Shown here piece by piece: positions 39,341 through 50,199 of a DNA stretch of 64,000 nt. How positions within the stretch are numbered: the stretch's first letter is position 1; each line of letters opens with the position of its first letter. Where the stretch lies: positions 620,001-684,000 of the forward strand of contig JAGPNK010000011.1 of the NCBI GenBank assembly GCA_020746835.1. The letters run 5' to 3'. A model generated the notes under the pieces. That model made no database searches and had not been told where the DNA came from. It was given only the letters and a program-made list of their open reading frames with translations. Source of the stretch: Stachybotrys elegans (taxonomy: Eukaryota > Ascomycota > Sordariomycetes > Hypocreales > Stachybotryaceae). The position numbers were made by a program, and so were the translations under genes.

Positions 39341-40707
39341 CCCGCAGCACGGTATATATATATATTTACAGAGTCAGTTGCGCCCAGGGATACGCAGGAG
39401 AAGGTGTAGTTTTTATACCAAAAACCAGATCATAGTCACATCAAGCTCACCGAGAGAGAGGTCAACGCTCAGTTTCTAGCGAATACCCGCGGAGAGATAG
39501 CGGGGGCTCAAAGCGGACCTCACCGGTGGAGGACTATCACACGGCAGGCCACGGGGTGTGCCCAATACATGATGGCAGGAATACTGGACCAAATAGCACT
39601 TACAGTTTAGGAGAGAAATATAAACATTAATAATGGTGATGAAAAGAGTGTGCAGTCCGAGGTAGAAGCAGTAGAGAGCAAACAAACAGTAGGGCAAAGC
39701 AGCCATGAACAGTAAGGGAAAACAACGAGGCCATTGTCAAGCGTACAGTATAGCCGACTGGCCAAGCCACCTCATTTGCTTGTCTATTTCTAGATTGTAG
39801 TCTTTGTATTATCTACTGATAAAGATTAGTAAAGAGAATCAAGAGGCCGTCATAGAACTAGGTATACATACTAATTTTTCTTATAAGCTGGCTACTCCTC
39901 TATGTCTGTGTATTTATCTAACTTGTTGATTCTCGTACCCAACTACAGCATACAGAGTTCTATCCGCCTGTGCGAAGGAAGAACCAGACAAACCCAACGA
40001 GACAGTCAGGGAGCCCCTTGTCAACCATGTCTGCAGGAGGCTCGAGGTAGATCTTGTTTATGTCCCGACCACGCTTAATGGCTCTGTGGGGCCGGCCTTT
40101 GGTTGCGCTGGCGACCTATACATTGTGGTTCAACCAGCACGGATATATCTACATACAGACCCAACACAGAATTCAAATTTGACTGTCCTTTCCAAACATT
40201 ATGGCTGTCGTGGTCAATTGATGACAGACCTGTGCCTTGGTAGGGTAGTTCACTAGCCCGATGGGTACATGATCTCTTGGCTTCTCTTCTCTTCCTGTCT
40301 GCGTGCGACAGTTCTGTCCGAAAATGCTGGGGGATAGACCTGTGCTTTGGATTTTATTTTATTTTATTTATTCACTCTTCTTTTGTGCATTGATGGACAG
40401 CTGGTTGTGCTTCTTGCCCCACACCAGCATCCAACCTCCAGCATCAAGACAGCAAATGAGAATGCCACATGCTTTATCTGAGTCAATTGAATGGAATCTG
40501 ACCGACACTTCTGACGTCCGAGTCTCACATCTGCTACCAGCTCGGTGCCGGCCAATATGCCCAGCCGAGACATGATGGATAGGGGTCAAATACAGGGTCT
40601 GCCACCAGCCCTCTTCTCATAAATTCGCCGATGCTCCCTCCCTCCTTTCACTCTCACAGCAATTCACACGCCCAAAACAACAAGATAATAATAAAACAAG
40701 ATAAAAA
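39341..40707. other. Repeat-bearing intergenic region
   Basis: No supported gene. Contains a TA run near 39355, a LINE fragment (39950-40043), two copies of AGACCTGTGCYTTGG (40226-40240, 40336-40350), an ATTTT microsatellite (40351-40370) and a ~30-bp segment similar to 26684-26712. Confidence 0.6.
39950..40043 (+). mobile_element. Fragment of the LINE reverse transcriptase region
   Basis: About 94 bp matching the plus strand at 19996-20094 inside LINE ORF2, for example ACCAGACAAACCCAACGAGA and CAGTCAGGGAGCCCCTTGTC. Differences are mostly single substitutions plus a small gap. Confidence 0.85.
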
Positions 40708-41856
40708 ATGACAAACCTCACCAAGTTCACCGAGCGGGACATTCCCGACCTCAGCGGCTACGTCGCCATTGTCACAGGAGGTACGTCAACGCATGCCATC
40801 AATCCGTCCCCGAGCGTCGGCTGACCTTTATCCAGGAAACAGTGGCATCGGCTACGAGACGGCCAACCAGCTCGCCCTGCACAATGCCCGCGTCTACATT
40901 GCCAGCCGCTCGCAAGCCCGCGTGCAAGAGGCCATTGACACCATGGCCAAGGCTGCCAACAAGACGCTCGACGTGCGCTTCCTGCAGCTGGATCTGCAGG
41001 ACCTAAAGTCGGTCAAGCAGGCCGCCGCCGACTTCACATCCAAGGAGCCCAAGCTGGATATCCTGATTAACAATGCCGGCGTAAGCTCCACATTCATGGC
41101 ATCTACGTGCTGCCCATGTACTGATGCAGAATCAGGTCATGACGGTGCCGTACAAATTGACCGGCGACGGCTTCGAGACTCAGTGGCAGGTCAACTACCT
41201 CGCGCCGCACATCTTCACCACCAGCCTCATGCCGTCTCTTCTCTCAGCCGCGTCGGCTGCAAATGACAAGACCCGCGTCCGCGTCGTCAACCTCTCGAGT
41301 GACCTGGCTGTCGTCGCTCCGGGAGGACCGCGCAAGATCCAGGAGGACGTCAACATGACCAGCGCAAAGGGCGTCTTTGAGTTGATGTGAGTGGGCGAAC
41401 CCAACCATGAGGACAATATTCTAACGCACACCAGGCACCGCTACGCCCACTCCAAGCAGGCCAGCATCCGCGATGCCGCAGAGATCAACAAGCGCTACTC
41501 TGCCCAAGGTATGTCCTCGAGACTATCACAACCACGGCAGCTAACCCCTCGCAGGCGTCACGGCCTACTCTGTCCACCCAGGCATCGTCAACACCAACCT
41601 CCAGAACCACGACAACACCTGGCTGGGCTTCATCGTCCGCAACCTGCTCAAGGTCGTTGCCCGCACCACGCCGCTCCAGGGCTCCTACAACAGCCTCTTT
41701 GCCGCCACGAGCCCCGCCGCCCCGGCCCACGCCCAGGGCAAGTTCCTCATGCCCGTGGCAAAGATTGACTCGCGCGCAAGCACCTGGCTCGAGGAGGACA
41801 AGGACAACGCCGACCTCTGGGAGAAGAGCGAGGCCAAGTCCAAGGAGATTGCATAG
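40708..41856 (+). CDS. Short-chain dehydrogenase/reductase
   Basis: Predicted 314-aa Rossmann-fold oxidoreductase from five exons: 40708-40780, 40836-41080, 41136-41386, 41435-41508 and 41555-41856; the sum is in frame. An acceptor six bases upstream (exon 3 from 41130) is possible and would add two residues. The NAD(P)-binding TGGNSGIG crosses the first junction. LDILINNAG is the classical second motif, and the catalytic Tyr-Lys pair is YAHSK just after the fourth junction, with VVNLSS supplying the Ser. VHPGIVNTNL is the typical post-active-site motif. Related fungal enzymes resemble retinol dehydrogenase/light-inducible oxidoreductase types. Substrate unknown. No signal peptide. Confidence 0.9.
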
Positions 41857-42219
41857 CGTGGAGATTTTGCAACAATGTTTCGCATACCCAAATGTAGACG
41901 CCAATGAGGGCACAAAATTTCTTTCATAATCGTAATCTTGCGCCTTGCGATAGAACCACCAATGCACTCCAAATCAGTCCTATTTCCGTGTCCGCAAATG
42001 AGGTTGCATGATCTACCATTTATTTACCGGATTGGCACAGGGCCAGATTCTATACCTCCCGCTCCTGATGATTGATGGAAACACGGTGACCCAGAGGCCT
42101 ATTCCAACCCGAGACAGACAGTCGCATCTACCGTCCGCCTGTAGCAGGCCAAACTCTGAAAGCTGCTTCATATACGCCACAAATAATCCAGCAAATCCGG
42201 TATAACTTCATAAAGAATC
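41857..42219. other. Short intergenic region
   Basis: About 360 bp between the SDR stop and the pectate lyase start; no gene recognised. Confidence 0.45.
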
Positions 42220-43291
42220 ATGAAGCTGTCTGCATTGCTCTGCAACCTCGCCTTGGCGGCGATGGTCTCGGCTGCCTGTGATGACGTTGCCGATGGCTTC
42301 GCTTCCCTCAACGGCGGAACCGCCGGCGGTCGTGGCGGCACCGAGGTTACCGTCACGACTCTCAATGATCTACAACGGTATGCTGCAGCAGAGGGACCTT
42401 GTGATCAAAGTGAGAGACACCATCACTGTGTCGCCAGCCGGAGAAGAGCTCCGAGTGTCTAGCAACAAGACCATCATCGGCCTAGGGTCCAATGCAGCCA
42501 TCTCCATGGGTGGCTTCGGCATACACGGCGTGAAGAATGTCATTATACGAAATTTGAGAATCAGTGCGTCGTTCCAGACTGCAACATGGAGTTCAGACTA
42601 ATGACTTTGCAGCAAACCCTGGCGACCCGGATACGTCTGACCACGATGGCATCCAAGCAGACACATCATCCAACATCTGGATAGACCATTGTAAGTGCTC
42701 AATACCACTCTAATCCGTCCCCAATAATTAATACCTGAAGGCCACTTTGAGTCTGGTGGAGACGGCCTCGTCGATCTGAGGAAGGACACGACATTCTGGA
42801 CCGTCTCCAACACCATCTTCCGGAACCACGACAAAGCCTTTGGCATCGGTGCGTCCACCGCCGAATATTTAAAACTGGATACTGACCTTCCAGGCTGGAC
42901 GAATAATGTCGTTGCGCAGGGCACCATCCACCACAGCTTGTTCGACCGCACGAATCAGCGCAACCCCTCCGCCGACAACCTCCTCCACGCACACATGTAC
43001 AACAACTACATGACGGGCGTAACGAGTTACGGCCACTACGTCCGCGGCTCTACGAATGCGCGCATAGAGAATGTATACTTCCACAATACGAGCAACCCCG
43101 TTACGGTGGATGCCGAGGGCACTGTCACATGTCGAGGCAATATCTACAATGGCACGACGGGTGATAGCGTTGAGAATCAGGGCACGTCATTCGACCCGAC
43201 AAAGTACTATCACTACACACTCGATCCAACGGAGGATGTCCCGTCGATTGTACAAGCGAATGCCGGTCCTAAAGCCAGCGTTTGCAGCTAA
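42220..43291 (+). pseudogene. Secreted pectate lyase (PL1-like) with a one-base frameshift
   Basis: Polysaccharide lyase of the right-handed beta-helix type that cleaves polygalacturonate. Exons: 42220-42563, 42613-42690, 42741-42848 and 42894-43291, all with good splice sites. The start gives a signal peptide (MKLSALLCNLALAAMVSA). Family blocks are GFASLNGGTAGGRGG, SSNKTIIGLGSNAAI, GVKNVIIRNLRI, SDHDGIQADTSSNIWIDHCH (the Ca-binding region) and DGLVDLRKDTTFWTVSN. Within exon 1 the frame changes at 42397-42400: CAAEGP-type sequence ends in CCTT, and the following VIKVRDTITVSPAGEELRV lies one frame over. One extra T explains it and no intron can. So the gene is either inactivated or carries a base-call error. 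Confidence 0.82.
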
Positions 43292-43349
43292 ACATGCTCC
43301 CAACCTAAATCAAGAATTCTATTCACCCTGTCCACTTATGCATTTCCTG

Positions 43350-44496
43350 CTAAGATGAAGGCTTTGGCTGTCCGAGAATCGTCTCAATAACCTTGTGGTC
43401 ATCGTACGTAGCCACCGCCCGCTCGCACAGCGCAACAACACGCTCCTTGCTCTGCAGACCATCCGGGCAAATCAGCCAGATGGCATTCGTCATAAAGGAA
43501 CGCCGGTACTCAACCATGACCTCCGGGTCGCCGTGCCGATCAAACCTAGGCCCGCCCAGCCGGTGCAGCGTGTCCAGGTAGTGGTCCAGGATCTCCATCT
43601 CGTGGGCCCGGCGGTTCTCTACGCTCAGCATCGCCGTCATGTGGTACACGATGTCGTGGAAGCACGAGCCAAAGTGGAAGGCCGACCAGTCGAGGAACCC
43701 GATGCCGCCCGAGGGGGTGAAGTAGACGTTGCCGATGTGCGTGTCGCCGTGCAGCAGCGTGCGGAACCGCGGGTTTCGCTCCGCATAGTACCGGTCCAGG
43801 GCCTCGTTGCATCGGTCGCCGTCCTTGAGATAGTCGGGCAGAGGGGGTCGCCCGGGCAGGCTAACCACATGGTTCCAAGACGCGCACATGAATTTCATGG
43901 CTGGGTCGTAATTGTTCCATATCCCTGCAGCAGCAGCCCCCGTAAGCACTTCGTCCATCTTGGATGCGGGGAAAGCGTGGTGGAAAGGGACAGATTTCCT
44001 TACATGGATGATCCTCTTGGCTCTGGCCCCAGTACTGCACATGCAGCCCGGCCAGCGACTCTATGCCATTCATGACCATCTCGACGGGGTAGTCCGCCAC
44101 CTCTGGCGCAAAGGTGCAGCCGTCCTTGGTCAGGTCATCCATGATGGCGATGCCCTGCTTTGAGTTGCCGCCTGCCCACCATCCCTTGGGGAACGTCATG
44201 TTTTTGAGCGTGGGGGCGATCCGAGCAAAGAAGTCGGCCTCTCTCTGCGCCAGGCTGACTGTCCACGGCTGAGACTCGATCATCTTGGGGTCAAAGACGC
44301 CCTTGACGCAGACCTGTGTCGGTCTGTCCTGAGTGGCTCCATCCTCGTAGGATAGCGTGTAGAAGAGCTTGCTGGCCGTGCCCCAGATGTTGCGTGTGTT
44401 TTCGATGGACCTGACCTTGTGGCCCAGCTTGTTGCTAAACCACTCGGCTGTCAGGTCAGCAGGCAGCATGGGGAGCTGTTCTTCCGTCTCGGCCAT
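43350..44496 (-). CDS. Aminoglycoside-phosphotransferase/choline-kinase-like protein
   Basis: Predicted 355-aa kinase-fold protein. Exons are 44496-44004 and 43924-43350. The intron is 79 nt (GTAAGG..GCTGCAG), giving EDHPWIWNNYDPAMKF in frame, which removes an apparent frame conflict. The catalytic loop is LLHGDTHIGNVYF, with Asp and Asn in HGD-x4-N, followed by IGFLDWSAFHFG carrying the Mg-binding Asp. The N-terminal lobe has QVCVKGVFD with the ATP-binding Lys and an upstream Glu. Proteins of this group phosphorylate small alcohols or antibiotics; the fungal ecdysteroid-kinase-like forms have unknown substrates. Cytosolic, no leader. Its 3' end is convergent with the pectate lyase. Confidence 0.85.
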
Positions 44497-45371
44497 TGCA
44501 TACAGTTCGAACGAATGTGAGATTTGATAGAAAAAGTAAGAAATGCCAGATAGTCTGCAAGATAGTCGCCACTTTATATAGGTTGCAGGTGAAACGTAAT
44601 ATCATTATGCACGAGTCAATTCGAAGGTCATCCAGGCCCGCAATATCTTACATTCTGCATGAGCGGAAGGCTGACATGCCTATAGAAACATGGTCGAGTG
44701 ATAGAGATGCCGCCGGATCCAGAATACATTCCCATTCAGTGTAGTCATCTCTCAGTCAGCAGCCCCCTGGCCAATGGCGGAAACCAAATTCACCTCGGGG
44801 ATTACGAAGCACCCCCACTGAAGCATGTGCATTGAACAACGAACGTCAGATTTTGGGGTAGGGGTCTTTAAATGGGAGAAGGCACCGCTTAGGCTTTCAA
44901 TAGAGACTTATATAAAGTAGTGGCTGTTCAAAGACTATATATCCTATGTGTTGATGGGATTCCTGTCTTCTACTACCTTGTAGCAATGGCATTTTGGTTA
45001 CTAGCCTGTTGGCATTTACACATAGCTCTGTTCCTGGTCATTATTTTAGCTTGTAGGCATTCCGTGTCAAGCTTTCGTCAAAAGTGCCGCCTATGCTCTA
45101 AAAGATAGCGGAAACGCGTATTGCCAAAGAGGCGTGTAGCTTGATGTCGGCCGGACCGCTGGTATAGATCTTCAGACTTTGAAATAGCTGCGAAATGGTT
45201 GCACGACTTGGATTGGGAGACGGAACAAGTCTAGTTGAACAGGTGAGTCTATTCGCCATTCTTAAACATTTTATCTAGCTTCTTGAGAAGGTTTTAGCAC
45301 TTCATGGCCGAGATAGAGGGCGTTGGGCGTCTTTACTGGGATCAAGATAAGAAATCGAATGGGCGGAAAGT
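44497..45371. other. Intergenic region
   Basis: About 870 bp; no gene recognised. A short ORF around 44.9 kb is not supported. Confidence 0.45.
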
Positions 45372-47091
45372 TTATCCCTTGATTGCATTGTATCTAGCTC
45401 TCCGTGTTGTAATCTGAGTGTCTTTCACCTCAGTGTTACGGTTGTATTGCTTTATCTGGAAAGTCAGAAGAATTTCTGTCTCAGCTTCGTCCAGAAATAG
45501 CATGGTGACATTACCTATCCGAGATTCAAGTTCATTTGAATAAGGGGCATGCTCACACACTTCCCCCAGCCCTGGAGTATAGGGCATCTCATTCACATCG
45601 CGAACGTCTTCTTCAATTGACATTGCCTCCTGCACTGCCCAGGCAATTAGATTGGCATCCCAGAATCCTTCTCTCCCGATTCGCCTCAGAATGTAAAGAG
45701 CCTGCCGGCGAATCTGTGGGTGCCGACACTTCATCCCTGTTATAAAGAGCGGGTTGACAATCCCAAACTCCAGTGAAAAGGGCGTTTCTGCCTTGTGGCT
45801 GCTAGCTGAGAGGATGAGTGAGAAATCCACAATGGTACGAAAATGGTCCAGGTAGGCGTCATACGCAGGCTCCTCTACCCTCGCAGCGATATTTGGAACC
45901 CAGATATTCAGCCAGGCATGTAGAACAAGGACCAGCGCCATCTGTCGGCCGTGCAGGTCAGAATTGGGAGTTGTGTTGAAATGAAGCAAGTGGTCAGCCC
46001 TTGCTCGCCAATTGACAAGATTAGCACTGAAATGGCTGAGTTGCAACTCCAGGATGTCGGCCGGTGGTGGTGACGGGTCAGGTCTGCGGTGAATGTTTAT
46101 TAGTTCCAATCCCTTGTTGGCAAGAAGCAACAGAGAGTGATGTGCTTCGACAACCGATGAGAAAGCAGCATGAGAAGTGCCAGACTGGTAAGTATCGAGG
46201 ACCTGCGAGGTGGTCGCCAATGGTTGGTTGGAACAAAGCTTGATAGCGGGTGCCTCCATTGTGAAACAACACCATTGCATATCTAAATCGACCAGCATAA
46301 GAAGGATTTCATCGTCGGTAGTTTCCACACTCATTGGAAGATGGAGATGTATTTGAGTGGTGCCATCTAGTGACATTTTACCACATCCTGTCCTCAAGCA
46401 TTGGAGCAGAATCCGTCCCTGATCGAGGTGTCTCATAGCGGCTCCGATGCGAAAGGTCCGCAGTTCGATGGCAATAAATATGATGCAAGTGATGAGAACA
46501 ATTCTTAGAGACGGTTTGTGGTCCTGATGCTTTATGTGCAAAACAAGGTATTGTATCGCTTTGTTGTATTGTGTAATGGTGTCATGTCGAATTGCATCTT
46601 GGGACTTTCCTGGCCCTCGCTCACGCCATTGGGTCGATGTGGCCAAAGCCAATGCGGAATGTAGAACCGCGGGTTCAGAGTAACAAGCCGGCAGAACGAC
46701 ATTCTTCCAAAAGTTTGATGACCGAAAGCCTGCCAGCTCGCGAACGGTCCTGGATTTGAAAAGATCGAATGCCACGGACGACGAGTGCTCCAACAAAGGC
46801 ATTCCGTTCAATGGCATAAGCCTTGGCCGGATGTGTACTCCAAGACTGACGGCCCGATCGTGAGGTAGATCAACAATTGGCGAGGCCGGCGTCTTTACCA
46901 CTATCCCATACCCGCTGCAAGGCCGATTGCTTAACTGGCACCTGAGGCAGTATGGCTTTGTCTCATCGCACTTTACCCTTCTCTGCCTGTGACAGGATCA
47001 GCACCAGCTTATCGGCACGTGACGGTATTTCTTACTTGCATGTTCGACATCCTGTCCTACTCTTGCCATAGACCACTCTCGAACGCCTCAT
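45372..47091 (-). CDS. Zn2Cys6 transcription factor
   Basis: Predicted 556-aa nuclear regulator from two exons, 47091-47036 and 46986-45372, with a 49-nt intron (GTAAGA..CACAG). The intron splits the zinc cluster: exon 1 gives MRRSRVVYGKSRTGCRTCK and exon 2 continues QRRVKCDETKPYCLRCQLSN then RPCSGYG. All six Cys are present in the usual binuclear spacing. The rest of exon 2 is the fungal-specific regulatory domain: LLEHSSSVAFDLFKSRTV, FWKNVVLPACYSEPAVLHSA and ALALATSTQW are typical of the DUF3468-type group. A caller that misses the first exon would record a zinc-less regulator. It is divergent from the beta-lactamase-like gene, a possible target. Confidence 0.92.
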
Positions 47092-47520
47092 ATTGGACAA
47101 TATCCAGTGTCGGATATCAGGACAGCCGATTGGTTGCGCTTGTCAAGGAAGAAAATGGGCTTCCAAGTTGAATGAACGCGTGTGTTGAGCGTGGGCAAAA
47201 GGCGCAAGCTCTTCATAGGATGGACCGCAAGTACATAAATCAGGTGGCATGAGCCATCAACCAATAAATACCCCTGCTTTCGCGAGATGAACTATGCCCA
47301 GAAACCCACAGTAAGCATCAACACAGCCAGCCAAGTGGGTAAATTTCACGCTATTCCATTCAGCCAATAGGGACCCTAGCTCTTACGAGGAGACACAGTT
47401 GATCTCATACTGTGACGATGAGCAAACCACGGAACAGCAGTATATATAGTTTGAACCATCCAACATCAATTGATGCTTCCCCGTTCCTCACACCAACTTG
47501 GCTCGACGCTGAACGCCAAT
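47092..47520. promoter_or_regulatory. Divergent promoter between Zn2Cys6 regulator and beta-lactamase-like gene
   Basis: 430-bp shared upstream region. A TATA-like run TATATATAG at 47441-47449 lies about 75 bp before the plus-strand start. Candidate zinc-cluster sites were not resolved by eye. Confidence 0.45.
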
Positions 47521-49379
47521 ATGAAGTCCTTCTTTCGACACTCGGCATTGTTGCTGCTCCTTTGCCGGTGTTCCGTTGCGGCATCCTCTACCAAAGTTTG
47601 TCCTTTGCTTGGGCCCGGATTCCCTGTACCGACCAACCTACCATCAAATGACCGGTTTCAGAAAGCCGTAGCAGAATTCAACCAGTCCTTGGACAATGCG
47701 TTGAAGACTGGAAACACTCCACTGGGGCCCTTCCCCGTCAACTTGACAAGTTTCTCAATTGGGATGTTCAACGTGGCAGATGAAGGCATGATTTACCAGT
47801 ATCATTACACGGACCCTGTTGTTCAAAATAGCACAGTCGGAACGAAAGAGGTCAACGCCAATACAGTGTACCGATTGGCAAGTATATCCAAGATGCTCAC
47901 TGTGTATCTCTTCCTGATTACAGAGGGACTCGAGCATTATCACGACCCTATCACGAACTATATCCCAGAATTGACTACAATTGAAGTTCAGGATGGCGTG
48001 GCTCCAGATTGGAGACACATAACCATCGGTCAACTCGCGAGTCATTTTGCAGGGTTGGGAAGATCATGTAAGTTTCTCCTTCTCCCGAACCAACATATCT
48101 GACCGAGTCTAGATGGTATCACTGATATTGGCTTCCCGTGGTCCAAACCGTCTAGTCTGCCGGACCTTCCAGACGACCAACTTCCTCGATGTAGCTATGT
48201 GGACGCAGACAATATATATGTTACCTGTACCGAGGAGGGTGAGACTCCATAGGCAAAATCTATTATGCTGTTTTGCTAATCTATCACAGACCTCCTAGAG
48301 GGACTCGCTTCAACACCTCCAATCTTCCATACAAGCTCTTCTCCCGGATACTCAGATAAAGGCTTCATCCTCATCAGTATTGCTCTTGCTAGAGCAAGTA
48401 ACTCTACCTGGGAAGACCTTTTCATGACGAGGATAGTCCAAGCTCTTGGCTTAACGGATACCACCTATCAGGTCCCCAGAGGCAATCTTAATGCGGCCAT
48501 TCCTTTGGACGTCTCGACCTCTGGATGGGACTTCGAGTTGGGGCCACTTAGTCCGTAAGTGCTTCCTGCATCATGCTGTTCGTGCTAACGGTTCCGAGTG
48601 CCGGAGGATACTTTTCCAGCACCCATGATATGGCCAAGATTGGCACGGCAATTCTCAACAGCACTCTTCTGTCCGCTGCTGAGACCAGACAGTGGCTAAC
48701 CCCTTCTTCGTTCACCGCCAGCCCCAGAATGGCTGCAGGGGCACCATGGGAAATCTTCCGCACCGAGATTAAGGGTCGCACAGTGGATATGTACTGTAAA
48801 AATGGTGGCCTCCTGGCTTATTCGACCCTTTTCGTGTTGGTTCCCGATTTTCAGCTTGGTTTCAGCATCCTAACGGCATCATCCCTTAATGGAAATGGCG
48901 GGCTTGTCTGGGCTATTTCGGAGATGATTAGCGACACTTTCCTTCCTGCCTTGGAGGACGTGGCTCGAGAGCAGGCCAGGGCCGTATTTGAGGGCACTTA
49001 CTCTAACGGCACTTCCACATTGGAAATTGTTGTTGATGAGCAACCGGGCCTTCGGGTTATGAATTGGACAAATAACGGCGAGGATGTTATGGAACAAATC
49101 ACGGGAATTACCGGAGACGACGTCTACGTCGACTTCCGTCTCCAGCCGAACGGTCTCTACTCAGGCAACACCGTTGGCTTCACTGGTTGGTTTGATGTTA
49201 TGCCAAATCAGCTGGTTGGTGGGCATTTTGACCTGAATTGCCTGAAATGGGGAGGAGTTGATGGGATCACACATGGCAACCTTGGCCTGGGGAGTTTTAC
49301 CTTTCAGGTAGACTCCGTAGCCGGAAGATCTGTTAGTATACGGTCCATGGCATTGCGAAACACTTTGGAAAGGGTTTAA
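47521..49379 (+). CDS. Secreted beta-lactamase-like serine hydrolase
   Basis: Predicted 572-aa protein of the class C beta-lactamase/penicillin-binding-protein fold. Exons are 47521-48067, 48113-48238, 48290-48554 and 48599-49379; the sum is in frame. Met 47521 begins a signal peptide (MKSFFRHSALLLLLCRCSVA); an upstream in-frame Met at 47470 would hide it. The nucleophile motif is YRLASISKMLTVYL (Ser-x-x-Lys). SPGYSDKGF takes the position of the Tyr-x-Asn motif, and AGGYFSSTHDMAKIG is a family block. The last ~150 residues are a beta-rich C-terminal domain. Fungal members are lactonases, esterases or peptidases rather than antibiotic resistance enzymes. Function may relate to the divergent regulator. 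Confidence 0.88.
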
Positions 49380-49455
49380 TATGAAGAAGACAACGCCGCC
49401 ATTGCAAGACGATATTGGACTGCTAACCCAAGACACGTCCTGACAGTCCTAGAAG

Positions 49456-50199
49456 CTATATAGCTAGCAACAGAAGTAGCGCCATAATATACGGGGGTCT
49501 AACGCAAGCATCTTTGAGTGAATGTCCCGAGTTGGAGTTATCGGAGGAGTCGGAGGAGTCGGAGGGGTCGTCGTTAGAATTCGTCGAATTGTCGTCTGGC
49601 TCGTCGCTATCCTGGCCATCGTTGTCTTGGCCATCGTTGTCCTGGCCATCGTCCTCGTTATCGTCGTCCCCGCCCCCGCCCGTGGAGGGGACGCAGGGGT
49701 TACATTCCCCGTACGACCAGCCGCACGTTTGTCCCAAAACACAAGTCCAGGCAAGTCCGCGCTCGGGGTCTCGGGGGCAGTTGTCAATCCCTATGCAGGC
49801 ACCGGATCCGGAGTCGGAGTCCGAATCGGAGTCGGAGTCCTGAAGAAAGTTGTTTGTCAGCGCCACGAGCTCGGAAAGAGACGATAGGGGCAATGCCATT
49901 GGCATGTTGCAGTGGGTAGGGCCGCTTACCGGATCGACTGTGCCGCATCTTGTAGGATCGCTCGTGGGACAGCAGGTCTGATCTGATGTTCCCTCGTTGA
50001 TGCAGGCGTAGCCAAGAGGGCAGCAGCCTGCTCCGCAGCAGCCGCTGATAGGACAGCACCCGTTCACGCCCGGGCAGGCAAAAGTTGTCAGATCGCAGGT
50101 CAGCAAAGGGCCTACATCGGCTGTGCTGGACTGTGCCTGGATGCCCAGCGGCCCAAGACCAAGGAGTGCGAAGAAGATGGGTAGCATGATGCCAAGCAT
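49456..50199 (-). CDS. Cys-rich, Asp/Ser-rich GPI-type surface protein
   Basis: Single ORF using Met 50199, which gives a signal peptide (MLGIMLPIFFALLGLGPLGI); the longer ORF start at 50286 looks non-coding. About 247 aa. The N-terminal part is a dense Cys module: LTCDLTTFACPGVNGCCPIS and GCCGAGCCPLGYACINEG. A second Cys cluster (ACIGIDNCPRDPERGLAWTC) follows. The region between them carries a canonical in-frame intron candidate (GTAAGC at about 49928 to TTTCTTCAG near 49843), which could be removed or retained without breaking the frame. A tail of Asp/Asn/Ser repeats (NDGQDNDGQD) leads to a hydrophobic C-terminus (PPYIMALLLLLAI), consistent with GPI anchoring. Function unknown; adhesin or effector-like. 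Confidence 0.75.
   Translation of the reverse strand: MLGIMLPIFFALLGLGPLGIQAQSSTADVGPLLTCDLTTFACPGVNGCCPISGCCGAGCCPLGYACINEGTSDQTCCPTSDPTRCGTVDPVSGPTHCNMPMALPLSSLSELVALTNNFLQDSDSDSDSDSGSGACIGIDNCPRDPERGLAWTCVLGQTCGWSYGECNPCVPSTGGGGDDDNEDDGQDNDGQDNDGQDSDEPDDNSTNSNDDPSDSSDSSDNSNSGHSLKDACVRPPYIMALLLLLAI

Noticed and set aside
43861..44042. Apparent frameshift in the phosphotransferase-like gene
   Set aside because: A 79-nt intron (GTAAGG..GCTGCAG) joins EDHP to WIWNNYDPAMKF in frame, so the gene is intact.
49514..49887. Ser/Glu-rich and Val/Ile-rich ORFs on the plus strand
   Set aside because: They are shadows of the Asp/Asn/Ser repeat region of the minus-strand surface protein.
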